From CAZRZN01 sp964604565 (lineage in GTDB: Bacteria > Pseudomonadota > Alphaproteobacteria > Rhodobacterales > Rhodobacteraceae): a DNA stretch of 30,756 nt. Shown in pieces: positions 22,776-30,755 of this stretch. Location of the stretch: NCBI GenBank assembly GCA_964604565.1, contig CAZRZN010000024.1, forward strand, positions 1 through 30,756, written 5' to 3'. Position numbers and translations under genes: made by a program. The notes below the pieces were generated by a model. It worked only from the letters and a program-made list of their open reading frames with translations. It did not search any database and was not told the DNA's origin. Positions within the stretch are counted from its first letter, which is position 1. Each line of letters starts with the position of its first letter.

Positions 22776-23573
22776 TCAACGGCGGCGGCGCTGGACCTTT
22801 CGGGCCTTGGGCTTTGACGGGTTTTCCGGGGCCTCGGCTGCGGGGTCGAGACCCAGTTGGTCGCGCAGGATACGGCGCCGGACCTCCTGAACCTCACCGG
22901 CTTTCAACTGGCCGAGTTGAAAGGGGCCGTAGGACACCCGGATCAACCGGTTCACGTTCAGGCCGATATCGCCCATGGCACGACGGATCTCCCGGTTCTT
23001 GCCCTCGCGCAGACCGATCGTCAGCCAGGCGTTGGCACCCTGCTGACGGTCTATCGCCACCTGCATGGGTTGGAATCGCTGGCCGTCAACCTCGATCCCG
23101 TCTCGCAGGGGCGAAAGGGTCTGGTCCGTTGGGCGCCCGTTCACACGCACGCGATACTTGCGCAGCCAGCCGGTCGACGGCAATTCGAGCCGCCGCTTGA
23201 TCCCGCCGTCGTTGGTCAGCAGCAGAAGACCCTCGGAATTGAGGTCGAGTCGGCCTACGCTCATCACCCGGGGCAGATCTTCTGGCAGGTCGTCGTAGAT
23301 CGTCGGGCGGCCCTGTTCGTCCTTTGTGGTGGTCACACGCCCGGTGGGCTTGTGATACATCCAGAGGCGCGGGGCCTCGGGCGCATCCAGCGGCTTGTTG
23401 TCGACGGTGATCCGGTCTGCAAGGGTGACGTTCAGCGCGGCGCGGTCGATTGTCTTGCCGTTCACGGCGACGCGTCCGGATTCAATCAACCGTTCAGCCT
23501 CGCGGCGGCTGGCGCGGCCGGATCGCGCGATGACCTTGGCGATTCGCTCGCCGGGAGGGGTGCTTTTGTCCAT
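22776..23573 (-). CDS. rluB: 23S rRNA pseudouridine synthase, RluB type
   Basis: The 265-residue RsuA-family enzyme isomerises uridine in rRNA. It has an N-terminal S4 RNA-binding domain (about residues 8-65, with SRREAERLIESGRVAVNG), a catalytic motif GRLDLNSEGLLLLTNDG with Asp110, and the REGKNREIRRAMGDIGLNVNRLIRVSYGPFQLGQL block typical of RluB rather than RsuA. A basic C-terminal tail (KPKARKVQRRRR) follows. RluB modifies U2605 of 23S rRNA in E. coli; the exact target here is inferred. It is divergent from tadA. Confidence 0.9.
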   Translation of the reverse strand: MDKSTPPGERIAKVIARSGRASRREAERLIESGRVAVNGKTIDRAALNVTLADRITVDNKPLDAPEAPRLWMYHKPTGRVTTTKDEQGRPTIYDDLPEDLPRVMSVGRLDLNSEGLLLLTNDGGIKRRLELPSTGWLRKYRVRVNGRPTDQTLSPLRDGIEVDGQRFQPMQVAIDRQQGANAWLTIGLREGKNREIRRAMGDIGLNVNRLIRVSYGPFQLGQLKAGEVQEVRRRILRDQLGLDPAAEAPENPSKPKARKVQRRRR

Positions 23574-23680
23574 GCCCTCACATAGCGCAGCGGTGCGACC
23601 TTGCGAAAGGGACTTTGCCGATCAAGGTGGACCGGATTCAGGCGCCTTTTCTCCGGCAGGCTTGCGGGCTAACAAGCGCC

Positions 23681-24130
23681 ATGATGTTTCGGTCTCACAT
23701 GGATCTGGCGCTGGACGAGGCGCGTGCTGCCGGTGCCCGTGGCGAGGTGCCGGTGGGGGCGGTTCTGGCCGGTCCGGACGGATCGGTCCTTGCACGGTCC
23801 GGCAACCGGACCAGAGAGTTGAATGACCCGACCGCGCATGCCGAGATTCTGGTGATCCGCAGCGCCTGTGCCGCGCTTGGGGTGGAACGCCTGATGTCGC
23901 ATCATCTCTACGTGACGCTGGAGCCGTGCGCGATGTGCGCGACGGCGATTTCCCATGCCCGGATAGGCCGGTTGTATTTTGGCGCGGAGGATCAGAAATC
24001 CGGTGGAATACGGCAGGGGCCGCGCATCTTTGCCCATCCGCAGTGCCACCATGTCCCGGACGTCTACGAAGGCATCGGCGCCGAGGCGTCGTCTGCGCTG
24101 CTGCGCGATTTCTTTCGCGAGCGCAGGTGA
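23681..24130 (+). CDS. tadA: tRNA-specific adenosine deaminase TadA
   Basis: The 149-residue zinc deaminase converts adenosine to inosine at the wobble position of tRNA-Arg(ACG). Zinc and proton-transfer residues are in HAE (His53, Glu55) and PCAMC (Cys83, Cys86). The DPTAHAEILVIR and GAEDQKSGGI stretches fit TadA. Two adjacent ATGs (23681 and 23684) could start it; neither has a strong ribosome site. Residues upstream, to 23615, look non-coding. It is divergent from rluB and is followed 7 nt later by the RluE-type gene on the same strand, so the two RNA-modification genes may form an operon. Confidence 0.93.
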   Translation: MMFRSHMDLALDEARAAGARGEVPVGAVLAGPDGSVLARSGNRTRELNDPTAHAEILVIRSACAALGVERLMSHHLYVTLEPCAMCATAISHARIGRLYFGAEDQKSGGIRQGPRIFAHPQCHHVPDVYEGIGAEASSALLRDFFRERR

Positions 24131-24137
24131 CGACCAC

Positions 24138-24683
24138 ATGTCGCGGATCGTTCTGTTCAACAAACCCTTCGGTGTCCTGTCGCAATTCACCGACCGGGGC
24201 AATGCCGCCAGTCCAAGGGCGACCCTGTCGGATCATATCGACCTGCCGGGGGTCTACCCGGCGGGGCGGCTGGACCGGGACAGTGAGGGTTTGCTTGTGC
24301 TCACGGACGACGGACAATTGCAGGCGCGCATCGCCTCACCGAAGTTCAAGCGCGCAAAGACCTATCTCATTCAGGTGGAGGGAAACCCCGCGAAAGAGCA
24401 ACTGGAGCGATTGCGCACAGGCGTCACGCTGAAGGATGGGCCGACACGACCCGCGGTGGTCGAGCGGATGGCGGAGCCCGATCTGTGGCCCCGCGATCCA
24501 CCGGTCCGGTATCGCAAGTCCGTGCCCGACGCGTGGCTTCGCATGACGATCACCGAAGGGCGCAATCGGCAGGTGCGTCGGATGACGGCGCATGTCGGGC
24601 TGCCCTGCCTACGGCTGGTCCGGTGGTCCGTCGGCGACTGGACGCTGGACGGGATCGCGCCGGGAGCGTGGCGCAGGGTCTGA
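24138..24683 (+). CDS. rluE: 23S rRNA pseudouridine synthase, RluE type
   Basis: The 181-residue RsuA-family enzyme lacks an S4 domain and starts directly with SRIVLFNKPFGVLSQF, as RluE does. The catalytic Asp46 is in GRLDRDSEGLLVLTDDG, and the RNRQVRRMTAHVGLPCLRLVR block is present. RluE modifies U2457 of 23S rRNA in E. coli. The start at 24138 has AGGTGA (24125-24130, ending in the tadA stop) seven bases upstream, which also indicates coupling with tadA. It ends convergently with hemF. Confidence 0.92.
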   Translation: MSRIVLFNKPFGVLSQFTDRGNAASPRATLSDHIDLPGVYPAGRLDRDSEGLLVLTDDGQLQARIASPKFKRAKTYLIQVEGNPAKEQLERLRTGVTLKDGPTRPAVVERMAEPDLWPRDPPVRYRKSVPDAWLRMTITEGRNRQVRRMTAHVGLPCLRLVRWSVGDWTLDGIAPGAWRRV

Positions 24684-24805
24684 CGGGGTCTAGGCGATGC
24701 GTATGTCACCGCAAGCCCCTGATCGGTCCGTTGCACCCGACTGCCGCCATTTCGATCAGGCTTGAAGCGCGCGGCATGTGAGCCGCAAGTATCCGCCCGG
24801 TGACC

Positions 24806-25696
24806 CTATACCCATTTCGCGAGCGGAGGCAGGCTCATCAGGACAGCGTTCGCGTCATGCCCTGTCGCAAGGCCGAACTTGGTCCCGCGATCGTAAACCA
24901 GATTGTATTCCGCGTAGAGCCCGCGATGTATCAACTGCGCCTCTTTCTCGGCGTCGCCAAAAGGCGTAACGCGGCGTTTTTCGATCAGCGGCACAAAGGC
25001 CGGAAGAAAGGCGCGACCGATGTCCTGCGTCAGGGCAAAGTCCGCCGTCCAGTCGCCGGTATTGCGATCGTCCATGAATATGCCACCCACGCCGCGCGCC
25101 CGATGCCGGTGCGGAATATAGAAATACTCGTCCGCCCACGCCTTCAGTTCCGGATACAGGGAGTCGCCGTGCGGCTCCAGATGCGCCTTCTGGGTGTCGT
25201 GGAAATGCGCAGTGTCCTCATCGTATTCGATGCAGGGATTAAGATCCGATCCACCGCCAAACCACCATGCGCCGGGCGTCCAGAACATGCGCGTATTCAT
25301 GTGAACGGCCGGGCACTGAGGGTTCTGCATGTGCGCGACCAGCGAAATCCCAGAAGCCCAGAACCGCGGATCGCTGTCCATGCCCGGGACGCCACGCGCC
25401 GCCATGGCCTTTTGTGCAGCCTCGCCAAGTGTGCCATATACTGTCGACACATTCACGCCGACCTTTTCAAACACCCGGCCGCCGCGCATGACACTCATCA
25501 ACCCACCGCCCGCATCCGAACCATCGTCAGAGGTGCGCTTGGTCTCGGTCACGTCGAAACGGCCGGCCGGGTCTTCGGAGAACGGTCCCTCCGAATGGCT
25601 GTCTTCCAACCTTTCGAAGGCCTCCACAATCTGATCGCGCAGGTCGCGGAACCACTGCGCAGCTTGTGTTTTTTCGGCGTCGAACACATCTTTCAT
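24806..25696 (-). CDS. hemF: oxygen-dependent coproporphyrinogen III oxidase HemF
   Basis: The 296-residue enzyme oxidatively decarboxylates coproporphyrinogen III to protoporphyrinogen IX using oxygen, in haem and bacteriochlorophyll synthesis. Family signatures are plentiful: GGRVFEKVGVNVSTVYG, CPAVHMNTRMF, WWFGGGSDLNPC, and RGVGGIFMDD. Length is typical. The ATG at 25696 has AGGA seven bases upstream; the frame continues 24 codons upstream to 25768 but that extension is not conserved in character. No FnrL-type site was found in the short region upstream. A DUF3096 microprotein gene lies 85 nt upstream on the same strand. Confidence 0.95.
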   Translation of the reverse strand: MKDVFDAEKTQAAQWFRDLRDQIVEAFERLEDSHSEGPFSEDPAGRFDVTETKRTSDDGSDAGGGLMSVMRGGRVFEKVGVNVSTVYGTLGEAAQKAMAARGVPGMDSDPRFWASGISLVAHMQNPQCPAVHMNTRMFWTPGAWWFGGGSDLNPCIEYDEDTAHFHDTQKAHLEPHGDSLYPELKAWADEYFYIPHRHRARGVGGIFMDDRNTGDWTADFALTQDIGRAFLPAFVPLIEKRRVTPFGDAEKEAQLIHRGLYAEYNLVYDRGTKFGLATGHDANAVLMSLPPLAKWV

Positions 25697-25781
25697 CGGG
25701 CAGTCCTCATCAATCGGGCAAACCCTATCTCCGCGCATCCTGCGGCGCAATACGACGCCTCGAACCAATCAGGCGGCGCGA

Positions 25782-25919
25782 TCACATCTGGACGATGCCA
25801 AGGCCCAGCAAGCCGGTCAGGATCAGATAAGCTGCTACGATATAGTTCAGCAGTCGCGGCCAGATCAGGACCGCGATACCGCAGCCCAAAGCAACGATCG
25901 GTTCGAGGGAAAGGGTCAT
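25782..25919 (-). CDS. DUF3096 small membrane protein
   Basis: The 45-residue protein has two hydrophobic helices separated by a short loop. The loop-helix stretch IWPRLLNYIVAAYLILTGLLGL is the hallmark of DUF3096. Its start has AGGAG (25927-25931 on +) seven bases before the ATG at 25919. It belongs to a family of small membrane proteins of unknown role found in many proteobacteria. It lies between the SDR gene and hemF on the same strand. Confidence 0.8.
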   Translation of the reverse strand: MTLSLEPIVALGCGIAVLIWPRLLNYIVAAYLILTGLLGLGIVQM

Positions 25920-25975
25920 GTAGGTTCTCCTGTCTTGCAGGAGGTAACGCGGCCCGCGTGCCCATTGTTCCGGGG

Positions 25976-26776
25976 TCAGTGCGCGGGGGCCGCCACCGGG
26001 TCAAGCAGCGTGCGCCCGCCGTCCACCGTCATGATCTGCCCGGTGACGAAACCGGCACCTTCACAGGACAGGAACTGCACCGACTCTGCCAGTTCGCGAG
26101 GGGCGGCGATTCTGCCTAGTGGCGTATGTTCCTCGATGTCAGAGCGATAGCTGCGATGCTCGCGCAGCGTGTCTTTCAGGCTGGACGACATGACAGAGCC
26201 GAAGGCCACGGCATTGACGCGAATCCGCTTTGGCGCAAGCGCCACCGCCATGGAGCGGGTCATCTGATCCAGCGCGGCGCAGGACACCGAATAGCCAAGC
26301 AATTCGGGGTGTGTCCGCCGCGCTGCGATGGATGACAGGTTGACGATGGCGCCGACCTGGCCCTCTTCCTGACCCTCTGCCTGCTTGATCATGCGCTGCG
26401 CGACAAGCTGTGTCATGCGATACCCGGTCATCAGGTTCTGCGAGAGCAGTTTTTCGACCGTGTCGTCGTCAAGGTCCAGCGGATCCGAGGTGAGCAGCTG
26501 GCGCGACCCGTTCACCAGGATGTCGACCCGGTCAAAGGCATCCAGCGTTGCCGACAGCAGGTTGGCCATGGTCAACCGTTCGCGCAAGTCGCCCGCATAG
26601 AAACGAATGCTGCTGTCATCCTCGGGACTGCCACATTCCTTGATCAACTGCGACTCGTCCATGTCTGCGAGCATGACATTGGCGCCCTTGTCCGCGAAAT
26701 GCCGGGCGATCGCCAATCCCACGCCGTTGGCGGCACCGGTGACGATGGCTGTCTTGCCTTCGATGGAGAAACTCAT
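25976..26776 (-). CDS. short-chain dehydrogenase/reductase with altered active site
   Basis: The 266-residue Rossmann protein has the cofactor motif TGAANGVG (residues 13-20) and the SDR-typical C-terminal IMTVDGG. The NNAG-like motif is altered to VNGS (88-91). Ser148/Ser149 are present in IVNLSSIAA and Tyr162 is present, but the Lys of the YxxxK pair is Cys166 (YSVSC). The usual catalytic tetrad is thus incomplete. It may have lost oxidoreductase activity and serve as a regulator or binding protein, or use another residue. It lies 41 nt after the methyltransferase gene and 56 nt before DUF3096, all on the minus strand. Metabolic substrate is unknown. Confidence 0.88.
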   Translation of the reverse strand: MSFSIEGKTAIVTGAANGVGLAIARHFADKGANVMLADMDESQLIKECGSPEDDSSIRFYAGDLRERLTMANLLSATLDAFDRVDILVNGSRQLLTSDPLDLDDDTVEKLLSQNLMTGYRMTQLVAQRMIKQAEGQEEGQVGAIVNLSSIAARRTHPELLGYSVSCAALDQMTRSMAVALAPKRIRVNAVAFGSVMSSSLKDTLREHRSYRSDIEEHTPLGRIAAPRELAESVQFLSCEGAGFVTGQIMTVDGGRTLLDPVAAPAH

Positions 26777-26817
26777 TGCGGGGACCTCTTGCGGTTGTCC
26801 GACCTGTTTGACCGAAA

Positions 26818-27807
26818 TCAGCGCCGCGCGCGAGAGGGGCGTGCGGCCTGAAGGATCTTGAACTTCGTGTCGCCCCCGATTTCGGTGGTTTCGGCAAAAG
26901 CCTCCGACAGGGCGGTCTCATAGGGCAAGTGGCGATTTGCGACCAGCCAAAGGCGTCCGTGGGGGGCAAGGATGCGTGCGGCGGCGGCGATGAAGGCGCG
27001 GCCGATTTGCGGGTCAGCCTTGCGGCCATGGTGAAACGGTGGGTTCATCACCACACCGTCAAGCCGTGTGGGGGGTGTCCAGGCCGTTGCGTCGGCCCAG
27101 TGAAAGACCGCACGGGGATCGGTCACATTCAGGCGCGCGCAATCGAGAGCATTTTTTTCCGCCTCGACAAGGTGCATGGTGGTAAGGCCCTCCCGCCGCA
27201 GCACCTTGCGGGCGAGCCAGCCCCATCCTGCGCCGAGATCGGCAAAGCTTCCCTTGAGTGTGTCCGGCAAGGCAGCGGCCAGCGCTTGCGATGCGGGGTC
27301 GGGACCATCGGCGGAAAATATGCCCGGCGCTGTGATGTCGCCGGACGGCAGATGCGCGGGTGCCTTGCGCCAATCCGAAAGATCGGTGCCTCCGGTGAAC
27401 CACAGGCACTTTCCATGCGCCTTGGACACAAGCCCCTCAAGCGTAACGCGCTTGCGCAGGGCCTTGGCGATGCTCTCGATCCCGTCGGTCTTGGCGCCGT
27501 CGATCACAATGCGGCCACCCGGAACAAGTTCGCTTGCCCGTGCGATCCAATCCTCGGCAAGGTCGCGGGCACGCGGGAGAGTGACAATCGCGGCGCTGTA
27601 GGGACCTTCGGCTTCTGTCTTTACGGACATGCCGCGCCGTTCCCACGCGACATGATCGGGATAGTAGGTCTGGATCACCTCGCAGCGCGCGACGTCGAGC
27701 CCTCGGGGGAGATCCCCCGGCGGCATGCCAATCAGGGCAATCGTGCCGGTATCGGGCAGGTCGAGGCCGCCAACGTCGATGGCATGGGTCAGGCGGATCA
27801 TTGACAT
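26818..27807 (-). CDS. class I SAM-dependent methyltransferase, RsmC-like
   Basis: The 329-residue protein has a degenerate N-terminal half and a catalytic C-terminal half, as in RsmC/RlmG. The SAM-binding motif is DLGAGWGWLAR (190-200), and NPPF (255-258), the base-flipping motif of N2-guanine or N6-adenine methyltransferases, is followed by HHGRKADP. RsmC methylates G1207 of 16S rRNA; that target is likely but not proven. The start is ATG at 27807 or an in-frame ATG two codons later (27801); the longer frame to 27879 overlaps clpS. It follows clpS closely on the minus strand. Confidence 0.85.
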   Translation of the reverse strand: MSMIRLTHAIDVGGLDLPDTGTIALIGMPPGDLPRGLDVARCEVIQTYYPDHVAWERRGMSVKTEAEGPYSAAIVTLPRARDLAEDWIARASELVPGGRIVIDGAKTDGIESIAKALRKRVTLEGLVSKAHGKCLWFTGGTDLSDWRKAPAHLPSGDITAPGIFSADGPDPASQALAAALPDTLKGSFADLGAGWGWLARKVLRREGLTTMHLVEAEKNALDCARLNVTDPRAVFHWADATAWTPPTRLDGVVMNPPFHHGRKADPQIGRAFIAAAARILAPHGRLWLVANRHLPYETALSEAFAETTEIGGDTKFKILQAARPSRARR

Positions 27808-27829
27808 TGGCGGGGGACGGCGCGGACGC

Positions 27830-28186
27830 CTATTCCTTTTCCATCGTGCATTGCAGCGGATGCTGATGCCGGCGGGCAAAATCCATCACCTGGCCGACCT
27901 TGGTTTCCGCGATCTCATGGCTGAACACACCGACCACGGCGACCCCCTTCTTGTGCACGGTCAGCATGATCTCGAAAGCCTGCGCATGAGTCATGCCGAA
28001 AAAACGCTCAAGAACATGCACGACGAATTCCATCGGGGTATAATCGTCGTTCAACAGAAGAACCTTGTACAGCGGAGGGCGCTTTGTCTTGGGCTTGGTC
28101 TCCACGACCACACCCGCATCACCCTCGCCGTCGTCGGGCGGGGTCCCGGTCAGTTTCCACGTCCGTATCATCACAGCGTCAGTCAT
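27830..28186 (-). CDS. clpS: ATP-dependent Clp protease adaptor ClpS
   Basis: The 118-residue adaptor delivers N-degron substrates to ClpAP. The core spans PPLYKVLLLNDDYTPMEFVVHVLERFF, with the Asn-Asp-Asp (LLLNDDYTPMEF) substrate-pocket region, and FSHEIAETKVGQVMDFARRHQHPLQCTMEKE at the end. The N-terminal extension is disordered (KTKRPP). The start could be ATG at 28186 (used here), or at 28213, which adds nine residues; neither has a strong ribosome site. It is divergent from the HAD hydrolase gene. Confidence 0.92.
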   Translation of the reverse strand: MTDAVMIRTWKLTGTPPDDGEGDAGVVVETKPKTKRPPLYKVLLLNDDYTPMEFVVHVLERFFGMTHAQAFEIMLTVHKKGVAVVGVFSHEIAETKVGQVMDFARRHQHPLQCTMEKE

Positions 28187-28282
28187 GCAGCGGTTTGTGC
28201 CTTGGGTTTCCATATATCCGACCCCGTTATATAGCCTAACGGTGGGTGCCGAAAAGGGGGACGTCGCGGGGCTGAATACAAG

Positions 28283-28981
28283 ATGAGACAAAAACTGCAA
28301 ACAATCGCTTTCGATGCGGACGACACCCTTTGGCACAACGAGCGATTTTTCGTACTGACGCAAGAGAGATTTGCCGAACTGCTGGTCGATCATGCGGACA
28401 GCGATCATCTTGCCGACCGTCTGGTCGCGGCGGAGCGGCGCAACATCGGGCATTACGGTTTCGGTGTGAAGGGGTTTGTCCTGTCAATGATCGAGACCGC
28501 GATCGAAGTAACGGAAGGACGTGTGCCGGCCTCCGTGATTTCCGAATTGATGGCGGCGGGACGGGACATGCTGGCCCATCCCATCGAACTGCTGCCGCAT
28601 GCGCGGGACGCGGTCGAGGCCGCGGCAGGCGCGCATCACGTCATGCTGATCACCAAGGGCGATCTTCTGCACCAGGAACGAAAGCTGGCGCAATCCGGCC
28701 TCGGAGATCTGTTCGACACGGTGGAAATCGTTTCAGACAAGCAGCCGGAGACCTACGCGCGCATCTTCGAGAGCAGTCCCGGGGGACCGGTTGCCGCGAT
28801 GATGGTCGGAAATTCTATGAGATCTGACGTGATTCCCGCCATAGAGGCGGGCGCATGGGGTGTTCATGTTCCGCATGATCTCGCTTGGGCCCTTGAACAT
28901 GCGGAGGCGCCGGTGGCTCCACGCTTTCGCAGCGTTGCTGACCTCGGAGACCTGCCCGGCCTGATCCTCGAGATCGGTTGA
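28283..28981 (+). CDS. HAD-superfamily hydrolase
   Basis: The 232-residue protein is a haloacid-dehalogenase-type phosphatase. Motif I is DADDT (Asp11 nucleophile, Asp13 acid), motif II is LITKGD, motif III is the Lys of SDKQPETY and motif IV is VGNSMRSD with Asp. The DADDTLWHNE opening and a helical cap indicate a sugar or nucleotide phosphatase. Substrate cannot be assigned. It is divergent from clpS, so the two share a 69-nt promoter region if the upstream clpS start is right, and it is followed by the regulatory stretch before the carboxypeptidase. Confidence 0.88.
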   Translation: MRQKLQTIAFDADDTLWHNERFFVLTQERFAELLVDHADSDHLADRLVAAERRNIGHYGFGVKGFVLSMIETAIEVTEGRVPASVISELMAAGRDMLAHPIELLPHARDAVEAAAGAHHVMLITKGDLLHQERKLAQSGLGDLFDTVEIVSDKQPETYARIFESSPGGPVAAMMVGNSMRSDVIPAIEAGAWGVHVPHDLAWALEHAEAPVAPRFRSVADLGDLPGLILEIG

Positions 28982-28997
28982 AACCGCGCGGAGAGAG

Positions 28998-29056
28998 TCG
29001 CCACATTTTGGCCATAGTTCGCCCTATTCCAGCCATATTCGCCAGTATTGGGCCAT
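28998..29056. repeat. three-unit phased repeat TCGCC-N8-GCCAT
   Basis: Three units read TCGCC, eight AT-leaning bases, GCCAT: 28998-29015, 29019-29036 and 29039-29056, separated by 3 and 2 nt. The unit starts lie 21 and 20 nt apart, i.e. two helical turns, so bound proteins would be on one face of the DNA. It lies between the HAD gene and the carboxypeptidase. Confidence 0.7.
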
Positions 29057-29149
29057 CTTGTCGGACGACCGCAATATATGGATGCCGCGTGGTGCCTAAA
29101 ACCCTTGATAATCAGGGCATTGTCAGCTTCTCTTGAAGTGCTTTTCGTG

Positions 29150-29164
29150 TTAACATCAGTTTAA
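29150..29164. promoter_or_regulatory. CtrA-type box TTAA-N7-TTAA
   Basis: TTAA (29150-29153), seven bases CATCAGT, then TTAA (29161-29164), with a C following: a perfect match to the full CtrA site of alphaproteobacteria. It ends 85 nt before the carboxypeptidase start and would overlap the -35 region of a promoter whose -10 could be AATAAT (29177-29182). Cell-cycle control of the carboxypeptidase is the inferred role. Confidence 0.6.
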
Positions 29165-29176
29165 CCAAGACGTGAA

Positions 29177-29182
29177 AATAAT
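29177..29182 (+). promoter_or_regulatory. candidate -10 element of the carboxypeptidase gene
   Basis: AATAAT matches TATAAT at five of six bases. The CtrA-type box lies where the -35 region should be, which is the usual arrangement at CtrA-activated promoters; there is no good -35 on its own. Confidence 0.35.
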
Positions 29183-29249
29183 GCGTCAGGACATCAAGTA
29201 GACACCCCACCGAAATATCGGGGGGAACGAGGCAGAAAGGCAGTATATC

Positions 29250-30755
29250 GTGACGGGACGCCGCAGGCAGTCAGGCCGGTTTGGCCTGCATTTTTTCATG
29301 TTTTTTTGGCTAATCGTGCTGCTCCCGCTGAGTGTGGCGGCAGCACCCTATGCAGCGATGGTGGTGGACGCGCGAACCGGAAAGGTCCTGCACGCCGAGG
29401 ACGCCGACAAGATCCTGCATCCCGCCTCCCTGACAAAGATGATGACCCTTTATGTTGCGTTCGAGGCTGTCCAGAATGGCGAGCTGACGATGGACACGGT
29501 GGTCACCGTTTCCCGCAAGGCAGCGTCCGAAGTTCCCTCGAAACTTGGCCTGCGCGAGGGGCAGAAAATCAAGTTGCGTTATCTCGTGCGCGCTGCAGCC
29601 GTGAAGTCGGCGAATGATGCTGCCACCGCCATTGCCGAGGCAATCTCGGGGTCCGAAGCGGCCTTCGCGCGCCGCATGAACCGAACGGCCAAGGCGATGG
29701 GGATGACGCGCACGAATTTCAAGAACGCGCATGGCCTGACCGAATCCGGGCATGTCTCGACCGCCCGCGACATGACGATCCTCGGACGGCATGTGATCTA
29801 CGACTACCCGCAGTATTATAACCTGTTTTCGCGAAAGACGGCGGATGCCGGCGTGCGTCAGGTCTCGCACACCAATTCGCGCATGCTGAGCTCCTACCGC
29901 GGGGCGGACGGAATCAAGACCGGCTACACCCGTGCGGCCGGATTCAACCTGGTGGCCTCGGCAGAGCGAGGCAGAAAGCGGGTCATCGCGACGGTGTTCG
30001 GGGGACGCTCCGTCAGCACGCGCAATGCGAGGGTTGCCGAATTGCTCGATCTCGGTTTTCGGAACGCGCCCAACTGGGCGGCAAAGAAAGGTCCCAAGAG
30101 GCCCCCGTATCTTGGCAAGGGAACCGCCGATGACGGCGTCGTGGTGGCCAAGACCTCCGATCCGCTGCCAGGGACGCGTGCCAAGTCGATCCGCGTGGTG
30201 TCCGCTGCGGTCACACGAAGCCTGCGGCCGATGGCGCGCCCTGTCGCTCCGGTTGATCCGAACAAGGTGGCGCCTCTTGTCGCGCTGGTCAGCGATGACA
30301 TCGAAAAGGAATTGATGGAGGTTGCAAGCGCCTCTGATACGGCGCCTGCCTCCCTGATGCCAACCGTCGGATCCACCGTGGCGCCCGACGTCTCGATCAA
30401 GCCGGTCCCGAGACCCGCCAGCGTTGCCTCTGCCACCATTGCCTTCAAGGAAACGCCAAAGGATACGCCAACCCCGGCACGGGCGGCAGAAGTGGTCACG
30501 CGACTGTCCACTTCCAGCGGGCGTCACTGGGGTATCAACATCGGTCGCTATCCCAATGAATTCGAGGCACAGAAGGTCCTGCTCAAGACAGCCCTGTCCG
30601 AAACCGCTACGCTGGACGGCGCGTTGCGAAAGGTGATGAAAGGCAAGACGGGATATGACGCGAATTTCATGGGATTGACCCGCGACAGTGCGGAGCTGGC
30701 CTGCCGTCGCCTGCAAGCGCAGAAAATGACCTGTTTCATGATCGGACCCAGCTGA
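29250..30755 (+). CDS. D-Ala-D-Ala carboxypeptidase (PBP5/DacA-like) with C-terminal SPOR domain
   Basis: The 501-residue periplasmic enzyme trims the terminal D-Ala from peptidoglycan peptides. A signal peptide lies at about residues 11-31. Penicillin-binding motifs are SLTK (Ser60, Lys63), SAN (Ser120-Asn122) and KTG (223-225). The usual PBP5 C-terminal domain and amphipathic anchor are missing; a long Pro/Ala/Val-rich linker (about 275-425) leads to a SPOR domain (about 430-500, beginning HWGINIGRYPNEFEAQ). SPOR domains bind denuded glycan at the division septum, so this enzyme is probably drawn to the septum. Start is GTG at 29250. A CtrA-type box precedes it. Confidence 0.92.
   Translation: MTGRRRQSGRFGLHFFMFFWLIVLLPLSVAAAPYAAMVVDARTGKVLHAEDADKILHPASLTKMMTLYVAFEAVQNGELTMDTVVTVSRKAASEVPSKLGLREGQKIKLRYLVRAAAVKSANDAATAIAEAISGSEAAFARRMNRTAKAMGMTRTNFKNAHGLTESGHVSTARDMTILGRHVIYDYPQYYNLFSRKTADAGVRQVSHTNSRMLSSYRGADGIKTGYTRAAGFNLVASAERGRKRVIATVFGGRSVSTRNARVAELLDLGFRNAPNWAAKKGPKRPPYLGKGTADDGVVVAKTSDPLPGTRAKSIRVVSAAVTRSLRPMARPVAPVDPNKVAPLVALVSDDIEKELMEVASASDTAPASLMPTVGSTVAPDVSIKPVPRPASVASATIAFKETPKDTPTPARAAEVVTRLSTSSGRHWGINIGRYPNEFEAQKVLLKTALSETATLDGALRKVMKGKTGYDANFMGLTRDSAELACRRLQAQKMTCFMIGPS

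Noticed and set aside
24800..26119. 439-residue plus-strand frame opposite hemF and SDR
   Set aside because: It runs through two confirmed genes and the DUF3096 gene on the other strand, which is typical of G+C-rich shadow frames.
29310..30716. 468-residue minus-strand frame opposite the carboxypeptidase
   Set aside because: His/Arg/Gly-rich shadow; the plus strand has a complete enzyme with all motifs.
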